Assembly (NCBI RefSeq): GCF_900156455.1 | Contig: NZ_FTNQ01000003.1 | Location: forward strand, 310,001 to 374,000 | Direction of reading: 5' to 3' | Length of the DNA: 64,000 bases | Origin: Microbacterium sp. RURRCA19A | GTDB lineage: Bacteria; Actinomycetota; Actinomycetes; Actinomycetales; Microbacteriaceae | Shown here: positions 1 to 7,577 of the stretch, piece after piece | Numbering within the stretch: the stretch's first letter is position 1 | Layout of the letters: the number at the start of each line of letters is the position of its first letter | Made by a program: the position numbers and the translations under genes | Notes under the pieces: generated by a model | Told to the model about the DNA's origin: nothing | Database searches by the model: none | The model's input: the letters and a program-made list of their open reading frames with translations, nothing else

Positions 1-2106
1 TCCATCACCATGCGCGTCACCCTCCGCCGTCACCCTCTGGGCGGGCTGCGACAATGGAGCGGGCTGGGCTCCGTAGCGGGCGGCGGCTTCGGCGATGACG
101 GCATCGGCGGACGAGACCGCTTTCGGGGGTGGGAGAACGCGGGCGGAGAACCAGCCGGTGCGGGTGCCGTGGTGCTGCAGGCTGGTGTAGATCTCGTAGG
201 GCGGGAGCCGGGAGAAGTCCTCGGCGTCGAGACCAGTAAGACGGGCGGCGGTTTTCGCCTCGGCATCCTCTTGTCCGAAGAGAATTTTGTTCCTCGCATT
301 CGCGTCAATCGCGTCGAGAAGCTTCGGAGGCATCTGGCCACGGTGCTGGTGAGCGAGGTGCCAGGCGGCTCCGAGGGAGCGGGATTGTTCGAGGGCTTCG
401 GCGAGGTCGCCGAGGTGAAGGAAGTTCTGGGCCTCGTCGATGTAGATGCCCACCGGTGCACGCTCGTCCTTCGGGACAGCAGAGCGGGCTTGGATGAGCT
501 GCCACAGCTGCGCCACCACGAGCGATCCGAGCAGCGACGCCGTCTGGATACCCAGGAGACCCTTGTTCAGGCTGACGACCAGGATGCGGCGCTTGTCGAA
601 CAGTTCCTCCAACCGAAAGGCAGGGTTCGTCTGCTCGAGGACGGCGCGGACGCCGGGGCGTAGGAGGAACTGGCGCAGTCGGGTCATGACGGGGCCGACA
701 GTGTTCGCCTGCTGGCCCGGGCTCTTCTGGTCGTACTGCGCCCAGAAATCCAGCAGCGACGAGTCTTTGACCCGCGCGAGCACAGACCGGCGATACCGCT
801 CATCCGTGAGGAGTCTCGGCAGCGCGGCCAGGGACGCGTCCGGGGCGTAGGTCAGGGTCAGGAAGGACGCGTGGAGCGTGTCGGACGTCAGCGGGCCGAA
901 GGCGTTCGGGAACAGACCGCGGAACAGGTCAAGCATGATCTCCGCTACTAGCGGACGACGCTCATCCCCCTCGGGTCCGGTAAGGCCCGCGAACGGATTG
1001 ATGCCGGAGGGCCGCTCCATAAACGGATCCACGATCGCCACCTCTCCCGTGCGGTGCTCCGGGATGAGCGACAGCGTGTCCATCGCCAGGTCGCGCTTCG
1101 GGTCGATGACCACCACCGACCGACCGGCGTCGATGTCGGCCTTGATGAGGTGCAGCAGCAACGTGCTCTTGCCCGCGCCGGTAGGTCCCTGAACGACGCT
1201 GTGGCGCATCGCGTCCTCGATGCGGATCCCGATAGCTGCGGTGGATCCGGGTGCGGTCGCCGTGGCGAAGACGCGTTCCTTTGCTCCGGTGAAGCCGGTT
1301 GGTGGTGGGATGAGCTTGGGGTGACGGCTGGGCAGGCCCGGGAGGTCGCCGTCCTGGGTCGGCCAGGCCAGCAGCGGCAGAAGCTCTTCGGATGTGAGCG
1401 CGAGGGGCTGACGCAGCGGCACGAGGCCGGCGTCGAGGTTGGCAGGGTTCTTCGTGGTGAGGGAAATTTTCACGCCGCTGGACTGCAGGGTACGGATGGC
1501 CGCGAGCAGGCTGTGGACGAGCAGACGCCTGCGCACCGGGGAGGGACTGGTGACGCCGATACGGATGACGGCGCGGAATCGGTACTGGGCGAGCTTGTCC
1601 TGCATTCGGGAGCGCACCGCCGTCGGCGCGGGCGACGCGCCACGTAGCAGCAACCCCGCCAGCGAGGTGCTCGGGTCTGGTGCAGCCGTGTGCAGCACCT
1701 CCGGAGCGAGCGCCCGACCGAGCACGACTTGCAGAACGAGGACATCGTCTTTCCCCGTCGCTCCGGAGAGCGCGGCGAGCACGGCTCGCAGGCTCTGCCC
1801 GTGCGCATCGACCGACAGCGCCAAGTGACGCCCGGTGATACGGATGCGGCCGGCGCGCTCGACAACGGCGCGGGGCTCGACAGGGGCCACCGTGGTGACG
1901 CCCGGAATGAGGCGACGCAGGGTCGACATCGCGGCGGAGAGATCCGTAGGGTCACCGCCAATGAGATGACGGATCTTCCCGGCTTCGGTGCGGGCCTCCC
2001 AGACCAGCCCACCACGAGCCGGGTCGGCAGCGAGGGCACGGAGGAACCCGAGGAGCTGCTGCTCGTCGATGGGCGGCTGGAAGTGAAGTTCACGCCACTG
2101 GGTCAT
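1..2106 (-). CDS. Conjugative coupling ATPase (VirD4/TraG/HerA-like), partial at left edge
   Basis: ATPase of the type IV coupling-protein class, which feeds DNA into a conjugative secretion channel at the membrane. The 702 visible codons are the N-terminal part; the frame is open to the window edge. Walker A GPTGAGKST is at residues 307-315, followed by the strand VVVIDPKRD. Walker B GIYIDEAQN is at 553-561, followed by an AWHLAHQH segment typical of these ATPases. The ATG overlaps the stop of the 76-aa gene upstream (ATGA), so the two are translationally coupled. No membrane helix is evident in the visible part, so the anchor may be a partner protein. The class is clear; the exact subfamily is not. 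Confidence 0.85.
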   Translation of the reverse strand, partial: MTQWRELHFQPPIDEQQLLGFLRALAADPARGGLVWEARTEAGKIRHLIGGDPTDLSAAMSTLRRLIPGVTTVAPVEPRAVVERAGRIRITGRHLALSVDAHGQSLRAVLAALSGATGKDDVLVLQVVLGRALAPEVLHTAAPDPSTSLAGLLLRGASPAPTAVRSRMQDKLAQYRFRAVIRIGVTSPSPVRRRLLVHSLLAAIRTLQSSGVKISLTTKNPANLDAGLVPLRQPLALTSEELLPLLAWPTQDGDLPGLPSRHPKLIPPPTGFTGAKERVFATATAPGSTAAIGIRIEDAMRHSVVQGPTGAGKSTLLLHLIKADIDAGRSVVVIDPKRDLAMDTLSLIPEHRTGEVAIVDPFMERPSGINPFAGLTGPEGDERRPLVAEIMLDLFRGLFPNAFGPLTSDTLHASFLTLTYAPDASLAALPRLLTDERYRRSVLARVKDSSLLDFWAQYDQKSPGQQANTVGPVMTRLRQFLLRPGVRAVLEQTNPAFRLEELFDKRRILVVSLNKGLLGIQTASLLGSLVVAQLWQLIQARSAVPKDERAPVGIYIDEAQNFLHLGDLAEALEQSRSLGAAWHLAHQHRGQMPPKLLDAIDANARNKILFGQEDAEAKTAARLTGLDAEDFSRLPPYEIYTSLQHHGTRTGWFSARVLPPPKAVSSADAVIAEAAARYGAQPAPLSQPAQRVTAEGDAHGDG

Positions 2107-2333
2107 GCGTCGCCCTCTTCTGACCCGACGTCGCTGAGCACGTCAGGTTCGGGTTCCGTGATCGACGACCCGTCGGAGGTTCCGCGCTCTCGCTGCTCCA
2201 TGGCAGCGTGCTCGAGGAGAGCACGGGCGAGTTTCTCGTAGTCGGGCTGTTCCCGGCGTTCGCCCACCACACGGATGCGGTACTGGCGTCGGGGCCGTCC
2301 CCGACCCCGCTTCGGCGACGAACACCGGCTCAT
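2103..2333 (-). CDS. Small basic protein preceding the coupling ATPase
   Basis: A 76-aa protein of unknown function. The N-terminus is very basic and contains KRGRGRPRR, an AT-hook-like run that could touch DNA. The middle is a short helix (YEKLARALLEHAAMEQRE) and the tail is acidic. A strong AGGAGG lies 6 nt before the ATG. The stop overlaps the ATPase start, and the small membrane protein ends 10 nt upstream, so it belongs to the transfer operon. A role in recruiting DNA or an accessory protein to the ATPase is inference from position only. Confidence 0.7.
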   Translation of the reverse strand: MSRCSSPKRGRGRPRRQYRIRVVGERREQPDYEKLARALLEHAAMEQRERGTSDGSSITEPEPDVLSDVGSEEGDA

Positions 2334-2343
2334 CGGGTGCCTC

Positions 2344-2544
2344 CTACCGAAACCAGCGGTCGCGCCGAAACCGGAGAGCGACCACCGTGACGGTGATGAC
2401 GCCCGCGAGGACGACGGCGATGAGGAGCCAGACCCAGATCTGCTGGATGAGCCAGACGGCGAGCCACAGCAGGAACGCGGCGAACGCCACCATCGCGCAA
2501 GCGGACACGAACCGGCCGAGGACGGTCTTCTCGGATGAGGACAT
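2344..2544 (-). CDS. Small two-helix membrane protein of the transfer operon
   Basis: A 66-aa protein that is almost entirely two hydrophobic helices (about residues 11-33 and 36-57), ending in a basic tail RFRRDRWFR on the cytoplasmic side. GGAGG lies 5-6 nt before the ATG. It sits between the MT-A70 methyltransferase and the 76-aa gene on the same strand with short gaps. The visible part of the coupling ATPase lacks an obvious anchor, so this protein could be its membrane partner; that is a guess from gene order. Confidence 0.7.
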   Translation of the reverse strand: MSSSEKTVLGRFVSACAMVAFAAFLLWLAVWLIQQIWVWLLIAVVLAGVITVTVVALRFRRDRWFR

Positions 2545-2582
2545 CAGGAACCTCCGAAGGGATGAAGGACATCTGGATCAGG

Positions 2583-3236
2583 TCAGGCACGGTCGGCCTC
2601 CGAACGGGGGTCGAGATCGCGAGGCGGTAGCGAGTCGCTGGGGACCGGGTAGCCGGGAATGGTGATGTCGCTCTCCACCTGATCGCCCCAGACGTGCCAC
2701 CCAAGCGGGCCGGGCCGACGGGCGAAGAGTTCCAGATGCGGGCCGGGGCTGAGGCGCTCGATCATGACGTGGACCTCCTCCGGCTTATGGGAGTGGTCCT
2801 GGCGGGGCAGCATCGTGAAGCTGCGCTGCCCGCGGAACTTGACGGGGAGCTTCCCGCGGACGCCGAGCAGTAGGGTCTCGTGGGCGTGGCGGAAGTACTG
2901 GCCGAGGCCCATCTGGTCTTTGCCCCAGACGAACTCGTCCTTGAACTCGAACCCCCAGGCCCGCATCACGTCTTCGGCTACGTAGCGGGTCGCGGGGTAA
3001 CACCAGAGGTACAGGTGAGCATTGGCTGCGGCGAGGTCGGCGACAGGCATCGCTTTGATGGCTTCAAGGCTCAGGAGCGGGTACTTCGTCCCGGCGCCGA
3101 GCCTGCCCTCCTGCCCTGGCTTCCAGGGCGGATCGGCGAGGATCGTCTGGTAGCGGCGGAGACAATCCGGCGAGTGTGGTTCGGGGTCCTTCTCCGGGGT
3201 GTCGGGGTGATCAGTGTTGCTATTGGTTGTGTGCAT
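2583..3236 (-). CDS. MT-A70 family adenine-N6 DNA methyltransferase
   Basis: S-adenosylmethionine-dependent methyltransferase of the MT-A70 family, expected to methylate adenine N6 in DNA. The catalytic motif DPPW is at residues 35-38, followed by LGAGTKYPLLSLEAI and the conserved strand HLYLWCYPATRY; a later RSFTMLPRQDHSHKPEEV segment is the SAM/substrate region usual in this family. The start used is the ATG at 3236, with AAGGAGG 6 nt upstream; a longer frame begins at 3272 but lacks a ribosome site. No restriction partner is adjacent, so it looks like an orphan methylase of the element, perhaps protecting transferred DNA from host restriction. Confidence 0.88.
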   Translation of the reverse strand: MHTTNSNTDHPDTPEKDPEPHSPDCLRRYQTILADPPWKPGQEGRLGAGTKYPLLSLEAIKAMPVADLAAANAHLYLWCYPATRYVAEDVMRAWGFEFKDEFVWGKDQMGLGQYFRHAHETLLLGVRGKLPVKFRGQRSFTMLPRQDHSHKPEEVHVMIERLSPGPHLELFARRPGPLGWHVWGDQVESDITIPGYPVPSDSLPPRDLDPRSEADRA

Positions 3237-3370
3237 GGAACCCTCCTTCCTGCAGCGGTCTTCTTCGTTCACCGGGGCGCGGGTTGCGCTGGTCCGGCGG
3301 CTGCCCCATCACGTATGAGGCATGAGGTTCGAATCGCCAAGTGTCCGATCGGGATGAACAGGGGTAGAGA

Positions 3371-3418
3371 AAGCCCGGGGCGGTGAGTGTCAGGAATGTT
3401 CTGAGCTCGCCGCCCCGA
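3371..3418 (-). terminator. Intrinsic terminator after the 94-aa membrane gene
   Basis: 12-nt arms at 3376-3387 and 3406-3417 pair with a single G-U-type mismatch around an 18-nt loop. Read on the minus strand, the stem is followed by GGGCTTTCTCT. It lies just downstream of the gene ending at 3432 and separates it from the methyltransferase gene. Confidence 0.7.
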
Positions 3419-3431
3419 GTTTGGGATGGGA

Positions 3432-3716
3432 TTAGTTCTTCGGGATCTCGCCGCGTGCTAGGTACGACTCTCGGATGAGGGCTTTGCGGGCTTCGTGGGC
3501 GTCGGCGCCGAGCGCAGCGGACAGGTCGAGGATGGTGCGACGGAGCTCCGCCTGCGTCCGGTCCAGTTCGGCTTCGATGGCTAGCTGGTTTCGCTGCTCG
3601 CGTCTCTCATGCCAGTCGTCGAGGACACCCAGCGCCCAGCTCAACAGCAAGCCGAGCGCTGTGCCCACGACGATTCCGCCGAGGACTTGCGACACCACGT
3701 TCCACACATCGGGCAT
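3432..3716 (-). CDS. Membrane-anchored coiled-coil small protein
   Basis: 94 aa. A single hydrophobic helix (about residues 11-32, GGIVVGTALGLLLSWALGVL) is followed by a charged helical stretch (WHERREQRNQLAIEAELDRTQ and on) likely to form a coiled coil in the cytoplasm. The ATG overlaps the stop of the preceding 103-aa gene (TGATG), so the two form a coupled pair. Longer open frames upstream overlap that gene and have its shadow composition, so I rejected them. Function unknown. Confidence 0.65.
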   Translation of the reverse strand: MPDVWNVVSQVLGGIVVGTALGLLLSWALGVLDDWHERREQRNQLAIEAELDRTQAELRRTILDLSAALGADAHEARKALIRESYLARGEIPKN

Positions 3717-4027
3717 CACGACCACCGTCTGATCGCCGAGCCCGCCGCCAGCGTGTAGCTGTCGACGATCTCCCGGTATCGGGCCTCGCCAAGCGGCGCG
3801 ACCGTGATGAGGTGCTGTTCGAGCGCCGTCAGAGCGCCAACGTGCTCGAGCGCGGTGTGGGTGATGAACGCCCGCCCGTCCTCGGTCAGCTTCGCGATGA
3901 TCGCTCGGGACTGCACCCGCTCGACTTCGCGTCGCGTCTGACGCTGGAGGCCGAGGCTCAGCTGTGTCTGACCGGACGAACTGAGACCGCCGCCGAGCGA
4001 TGACAGCTCCTTCGAAGTGTTCAACAT
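3716..4027 (-). CDS. 103-aa helical protein, probable element regulator or accessory
   Basis: No recognised family. It begins MLNTSKELSSL and contains a Gly/Ser-rich segment followed by helices. The middle segment (residues about 27-75, RQTRREVERVQSRAIIAKLT and on) has a basic helix and a 'DGRAFITHTALEHV' stretch that resembles small DNA- or membrane-associated proteins of actinobacterial plasmids. I chose the ATG at 4027 because AAGGAGA lies 8 nt before it; the longer frame from 4069 runs through an inverted repeat. Coupled to the downstream 94-aa membrane protein. Confidence 0.6.
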   Translation of the reverse strand: MLNTSKELSSLGGGLSSSGQTQLSLGLQRQTRREVERVQSRAIIAKLTEDGRAFITHTALEHVGALTALEQHLITVAPLGEARYREIVDSYTLAAGSAIRRWS

Positions 4028-4049
4028 CGTGTATCTCCTTCCTGTGTTG

Positions 4050-4068
4050 TGCGGAGAAGCTCCGCACA
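4050..4068. promoter_or_regulatory. 8-bp perfect inverted repeat in the leader of the 103-aa gene
   Basis: GTGCGGAG (4050-4057) and CTCCGCAC (4061-4068) flank a 3-nt spacer, just upstream of the ribosome site of the minus-strand gene starting at 4027. It lies between divergent genes (4027 minus, 4127 plus). It could be an operator or an RNA hairpin controlling translation; the sequence cannot decide. Confidence 0.45.
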
Positions 4069-4126
4069 TCCAGGCTCGGAGACGTCGCGGATGCCGTCAC
4101 TGACACGAAAATGACACGATGGTGCC

Positions 4127-4858
4127 GTGAAGGACGACCCGCTACGTCGCGAGATCGAAGCTGAGTTACGAGCGCTGCGAACGAAGCCGATACCGCTTTC
4201 CCTAGAGAACATCGCCACGTCCTACGCGCTCACCGACGCGATCGGTCGAGGAAGCACCGAACGGGCCCTGAGCGTCATGATGGACGCGTTGGCTCAACAC
4301 GGCAGCGAACCGGCCAGCGACATCGGCGCCTATTTCGAGACCTGCGGCATCGGGCTCGAGGGAGAAAGCCTGAACCAGCGACTGGAGGCGTACGAACGGG
4401 TGCATTTCGTCGATCGTCGGACGGGCCTTCGTCGTAGTGACCGTGGCGCGAACAAGCTCAGCATTATCCTCAGGGATGCGGCGGCACTCGACCGTCCGTG
4501 GGCAAAGCTCGTCGTCACGGAGATGCACGGCGGTGTCACTATGGGCCTACTGCTGGACATCCCAAAGAGCGCACAGTGGCGCAGGCCGCACGTTTACATA
4601 AACGGCGAGCAGGTCGAGCGGGAGTTCGAACTCCACGACTCGAAGAAGGGCGACCATTTCCTCAGCACCAAGGAGCGCTTTGACGACATTCCCCTCCGGA
4701 GCGTAGAGCCAGGAGAGGATGAGTTCGAAGCGCATGTGTTCTGGATCATGCCCATATGGCCGGTCTGGGGTATCAGTACCAGCCTCGCAACACCTGGGCT
4801 GGGGTCTGCGTTCATCACAGAACGCGAATCCGGGGCGACAGCGACTCTCTGGCGTTGA
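4127..4858 (+). CDS. Hypothetical protein, 243 aa
   Basis: No family recognised. Soluble, mixed alpha/beta: a helical N-terminal third with no signal peptide, then strands around residues 125-190 (WAKLVVTEMHGGVTMGLLL, RRPHVYINGEQVEREFEL) and a hydrophobic FWIMPIWPVWGI segment near 205-216. Starts at GTG 4127; the ATG 8 nt earlier is followed by an in-frame stop. It is transcribed away from the 103-aa gene, with the inverted repeat between them. Codon use is the high-GC type of the transfer region, unlike the AT-richer cluster that follows at 4.9 kb. Confidence 0.6.
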   Translation: MKDDPLRREIEAELRALRTKPIPLSLENIATSYALTDAIGRGSTERALSVMMDALAQHGSEPASDIGAYFETCGIGLEGESLNQRLEAYERVHFVDRRTGLRRSDRGANKLSIILRDAAALDRPWAKLVVTEMHGGVTMGLLLDIPKSAQWRRPHVYINGEQVEREFELHDSKKGDHFLSTKERFDDIPLRSVEPGEDEFEAHVFWIMPIWPVWGISTSLATPGLGSAFITERESGATATLWR

Positions 4859-4893
4859 GGAATTTGCGATCATTGACCGCCTTATCACAGCAT

Positions 4894-5709
4894 TCAGAAC
4901 AGCGACTGCTGCTCGGGGAAGAGCGGCATCGGTCGAAGCTTCGGCGCGATGAAATTTACGCCGAGTCTGACTTGCACTCTAATTGCCGAGTGATCTGTTA
5001 TTCCACTCGTGCGAGATTCGTGCAGATACTCGAAATCTTCCACCATGGAGATTAATCGATCACTAGCCCATCCATGATCAAATGTATACCCCTCCCCGCT
5101 TGGAGATATCCAGGTCGACTGCGGTGGTTGTCCAGTTAGAACTGACATATCTCGAAAACGAGCTTGCTCTAGCCTCGTAAGCCAATCGTATTCGGATGCA
5201 AGTTGAGGAAATCCCTTCGGGTTCTGACCATGGGGCACGATGTTCAGATCACCTAGAAGAAGCACCGGGTGGGATACGGAGAGTTCTCGCAATGTCTCCC
5301 CCCAAATCTTCATGTATGTGAACTTCCTCTCAAGTTTCATCGGATCATTACCTCTTGTGGGGAGGTACATTCCCACAACAAGAATTGAAGCCTCCGCGCC
5401 ACTCACTTCCGCGATCAGGCACCGTCCGGGCAGATAATCCTCTTGCGGTCGCAAGGGACTCGGAACGGCATCGAACCGCGAGAAAATTGCAGTCGCTCGT
5501 TCGCGCTGCGTACACTTACCAACCAACGATCGCCACCCTTGCTGGTGGAACCAATTAACAATCGCCGCCGTGCCTGACCCAGAGGATATCTCAGTGAGAA
5601 TTACCATATCCGCATCGATACTGGGGAACCACGCAACTAACTGATGGGCTCTCGCTAAAGACGGCGATGCGACATTTACTGTGGCGATGGTTATAGACAC
5701 ATTCGTCAT
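4894..5709 (-). CDS. Endonuclease/exonuclease/phosphatase (ExoIII-like) family nuclease
   Basis: Metal-dependent phosphodiesterase of the EEP superfamily, 271 aa, the usual length of a lone catalytic domain. The active-site set is complete: N12 in TVNV, E40 in LTEIS, D154 and N156 in GDLN, and D239/H240 in ITDHSA, matching the ExoIII/APE1 pattern. EEP enzymes cut DNA, RNA or phosphoester second messengers; the substrate here is unknown. No signal peptide, so it acts in the cytoplasm. It is the last gene of a four-gene minus-strand set (ATPase, phosphorylase-like, SLATT) but also has its own promoter. GC and GC3 are lower than in the flanking genes, which suggests transfer. Confidence 0.85.
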   Translation of the reverse strand: MTNVSITIATVNVASPSLARAHQLVAWFPSIDADMVILTEISSGSGTAAIVNWFHQQGWRSLVGKCTQRERATAIFSRFDAVPSPLRPQEDYLPGRCLIAEVSGAEASILVVGMYLPTRGNDPMKLERKFTYMKIWGETLRELSVSHPVLLLGDLNIVPHGQNPKGFPQLASEYDWLTRLEQARFRDMSVLTGQPPQSTWISPSGEGYTFDHGWASDRLISMVEDFEYLHESRTSGITDHSAIRVQVRLGVNFIAPKLRPMPLFPEQQSLF

Positions 5710-5718
5710 TCTATTCGG

Positions 5719-5746
5719 ATTATAACATCAAAAATTGCAGTTACAA
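5719..5746 (-). promoter_or_regulatory. Sigma-70-type promoter of the EEP nuclease gene, near-leaderless
   Basis: On the minus strand, TTGTAA (5746-5741) and a perfect TATAAT (5724-5719) are separated by 16 nt. Transcription would begin about 3 nt before the ATG at 5709, giving an essentially leaderless mRNA; no ribosome site precedes that ATG. Confidence 0.6.
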
Positions 5747-5756
5747 GCATCTTGGA

Positions 5757-6368
5757 CTAGCTCGAACTCTTGATTGAAGACCTCAATATGCGAAGGTGCG
5801 CTAGCCAGCGAGGCACACCAGGATGCTTTCGAATGTAGGCCGTCACCGAAACCATTCGGTGATGCTTGCCATAGAGTCGCTCGTAGTGGCGTTGCGGAAT
5901 GGCGACGATCGTATCCACGACCTGGTTGTACGCGCGAGTAAGGTCCTGGAACTGAGCCAGGGTTGGATGCTCGCAGTCTTTCAGCTCACGTTGCCTAGAC
6001 CTGAGGTTCGCGAGCGAAACGGCGGCGACTGCGTGTTCTTTAGACCGTCCCGCCCAATTCGTCATAAGGTCGAAAACCGTGAGGAACAGAACGGAAATCG
6101 AAACTATGCCGAGCACAATGCTTACGCGCAAACTGGCGCCAGCGACAAGAACGTCCACGTCAGTCTGAGCGAACGCAAAGCCGCCCGCACCAACCGACAG
6201 AACCATGATTCCAGTCAGAAGAGCATCGTGTCGTCGCGCGTACAGATCGCGCATCTCACAATGCATCGACACCATCTGATAGGCCACTCTCTCTTGCCGC
6301 GCAAACTCATCCGTCGCTTTGACCGGGATGTCCTCGGTGCCCTCTGGCGTACGATCAGTTCGATCCAC
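5757..6368 (-). CDS. SLATT-domain 2TM membrane protein
   Basis: A 203-aa protein of the SLATT type (SMODS/SLOG-associating two-TM domain), predicted pore- or membrane-perturbing effectors of nucleotide-signalled immunity. Two membrane helices lie at about residues 48-68 (LTGIMVLSVGAGGFAFA) and 76-98 (GASLRVSIVLGIVSISVLFL), followed by the family's long helical region (ARSKEHAVAAV-like, then QFQDLTRAYNQVVDTI) and a C-terminal basic segment. GTG start with GAGGAG 7 nt upstream. The phosphorylase-like gene ends 18 nt before it, so they form one operon. The family call rests on topology and motif style, read by eye. Confidence 0.8.
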   Translation of the reverse strand: MDRTDRTPEGTEDIPVKATDEFARQERVAYQMVSMHCEMRDLYARRHDALLTGIMVLSVGAGGFAFAQTDVDVLVAGASLRVSIVLGIVSISVLFLTVFDLMTNWAGRSKEHAVAAVSLANLRSRQRELKDCEHPTLAQFQDLTRAYNQVVDTIVAIPQRHYERLYGKHHRMVSVTAYIRKHPGVPRWLAHLRILRSSIKSSS

Positions 6369-6386
6369 GACGTGCTCCTCGGGGCC

Positions 6387-7577
6387 TCAAAGCTCACCAA
6401 TATATGAAGTTAGTAGGTGGGAAATTCTCGACAGTGCGGTAGCACGCAGACTGCGTTCCGAAATTTCTCGACCCGTCGTGAGATCGCTCGAAAACGACGA
6501 ACGGTCTTCAACGCTGCGAGGGTGGTCGGTTGCGTAGTGGAGGGCAGTAAATCCGAGATCTGTCGAGATGGCAGAAATCGCGTGCGCCATGACCGATACT
6601 TCATTGTCTACTGTTGCGAATCCGGCACGCAATGCACCCGTTATCAATTCCTTCGTTTCTCGCATCATGGTCGGCACGGACAGGTGACTCCCCGTGGCCA
6701 GATCGCCATTCCACTCCAGGAGCGGATTCCTTGGCGCGGCTATGGTCGCAATTTCTCCATTGTGGCCTAGGTTATAGAACGCATTCGGGACGAATGTTTT
6801 CTGGTAGAGAGGGGCATCTGTTAAGCTACCCAGCTTGCCAACATAGACCAAGTGTCGACAGCCAGCCCGAATGATTGCGGATGAAAGAATCCCCGCAACG
6901 GACCCCCAAAAGCTGTAGCGGACACTGAGTAGCGTGAAATATATTCCGTGGAATCGCATTCTGTACGCCCGATAAAGACCATCTTCCTCTAATGAATTCA
7001 GAACCGCACCACCCTCGACGAGATATGGAATCATAAGTTCGGAGTTGCCTAGAACTACAATTTCCTCTATCTTGCCCTGCAAAAAATCGAGACAACTGGC
7101 GATCCTGTGTTCATATTCTGAGAAGTATGTTACATCGCTCAGCTCGCGGCGGGTGCCTAATTGAAATTGTATTAGTTCCGCAATGTGTACGGTGTAGTCC
7201 AAACCTGCCGGGACAAATACGCGCAGAGTAGGCGGCGACACGGAGCTCGGTGCGTTTACGTACACGGATCGAATTCGGTTCGCCCACTTGATGGGGTGTG
7301 CCCCTCCTCCCTGCTCACGCTCGGTTATAGCCATCTTTGCCAGCATCTCCGGTGAGACGGACTGCACAAGAATTCGAGCATCGCGAGCAACGGCGATTTC
7401 AAGGGCCTGAACGTCGACACGCTGTTCCACGTACCTGACGAGCGTCTTTCCCATGCTGTGGAGTTCGGGGGGAACCACCTGTATCAGGTGAGCCACGGAC
7501 TCACCTCGGCCGACTTTATCTTCATGGCCGAACTTCATGACAGCGCTCCCCATCGTCGTCGTCGGCAGTCGAGTCAT
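6387..7577 (-). CDS. Nucleoside phosphorylase (PNP/MTAN-like) domain protein
   Basis: 396 aa. The C-terminal half (about 215-370) reads as a purine-nucleoside-phosphorylase/nucleosidase fold: HLVYVGKLGSL, then LATGSHLSVPTMM, then FATVDNEVSVMAHAI, where VDNEVS matches the VDMEAS-type ribose-binding Glu motif near residue 325. The N-terminal 200 residues are not recognised and may be a sensor. Such domains act in bacterial conflict systems as effectors that strip bases from nucleotides (established for related families; inferred here). Its ATG overlaps the stop of the upstream ATPase gene (ATGA), a strong sign of a joint complex. A metabolic enzyme is less likely given the neighbours. Confidence 0.72.
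   Translation of the reverse strand: MTRLPTTTMGSAVMKFGHEDKVGRGESVAHLIQVVPPELHSMGKTLVRYVEQRVDVQALEIAVARDARILVQSVSPEMLAKMAITEREQGGGAHPIKWANRIRSVYVNAPSSVSPPTLRVFVPAGLDYTVHIAELIQFQLGTRRELSDVTYFSEYEHRIASCLDFLQGKIEEIVVLGNSELMIPYLVEGGAVLNSLEEDGLYRAYRMRFHGIYFTLLSVRYSFWGSVAGILSSAIIRAGCRHLVYVGKLGSLTDAPLYQKTFVPNAFYNLGHNGEIATIAAPRNPLLEWNGDLATGSHLSVPTMMRETKELITGALRAGFATVDNEVSVMAHAISAISTDLGFTALHYATDHPRSVEDRSSFSSDLTTGREISERSLRATALSRISHLLTSYIGEL

Noticed and set aside
3270..3360. GGTTCGAATC box resembling a tRNA T-arm near 3326
   Set aside because: The flanking bases do not form a 5-bp T-stem, and no acceptor or anticodon stem could be drawn around it.
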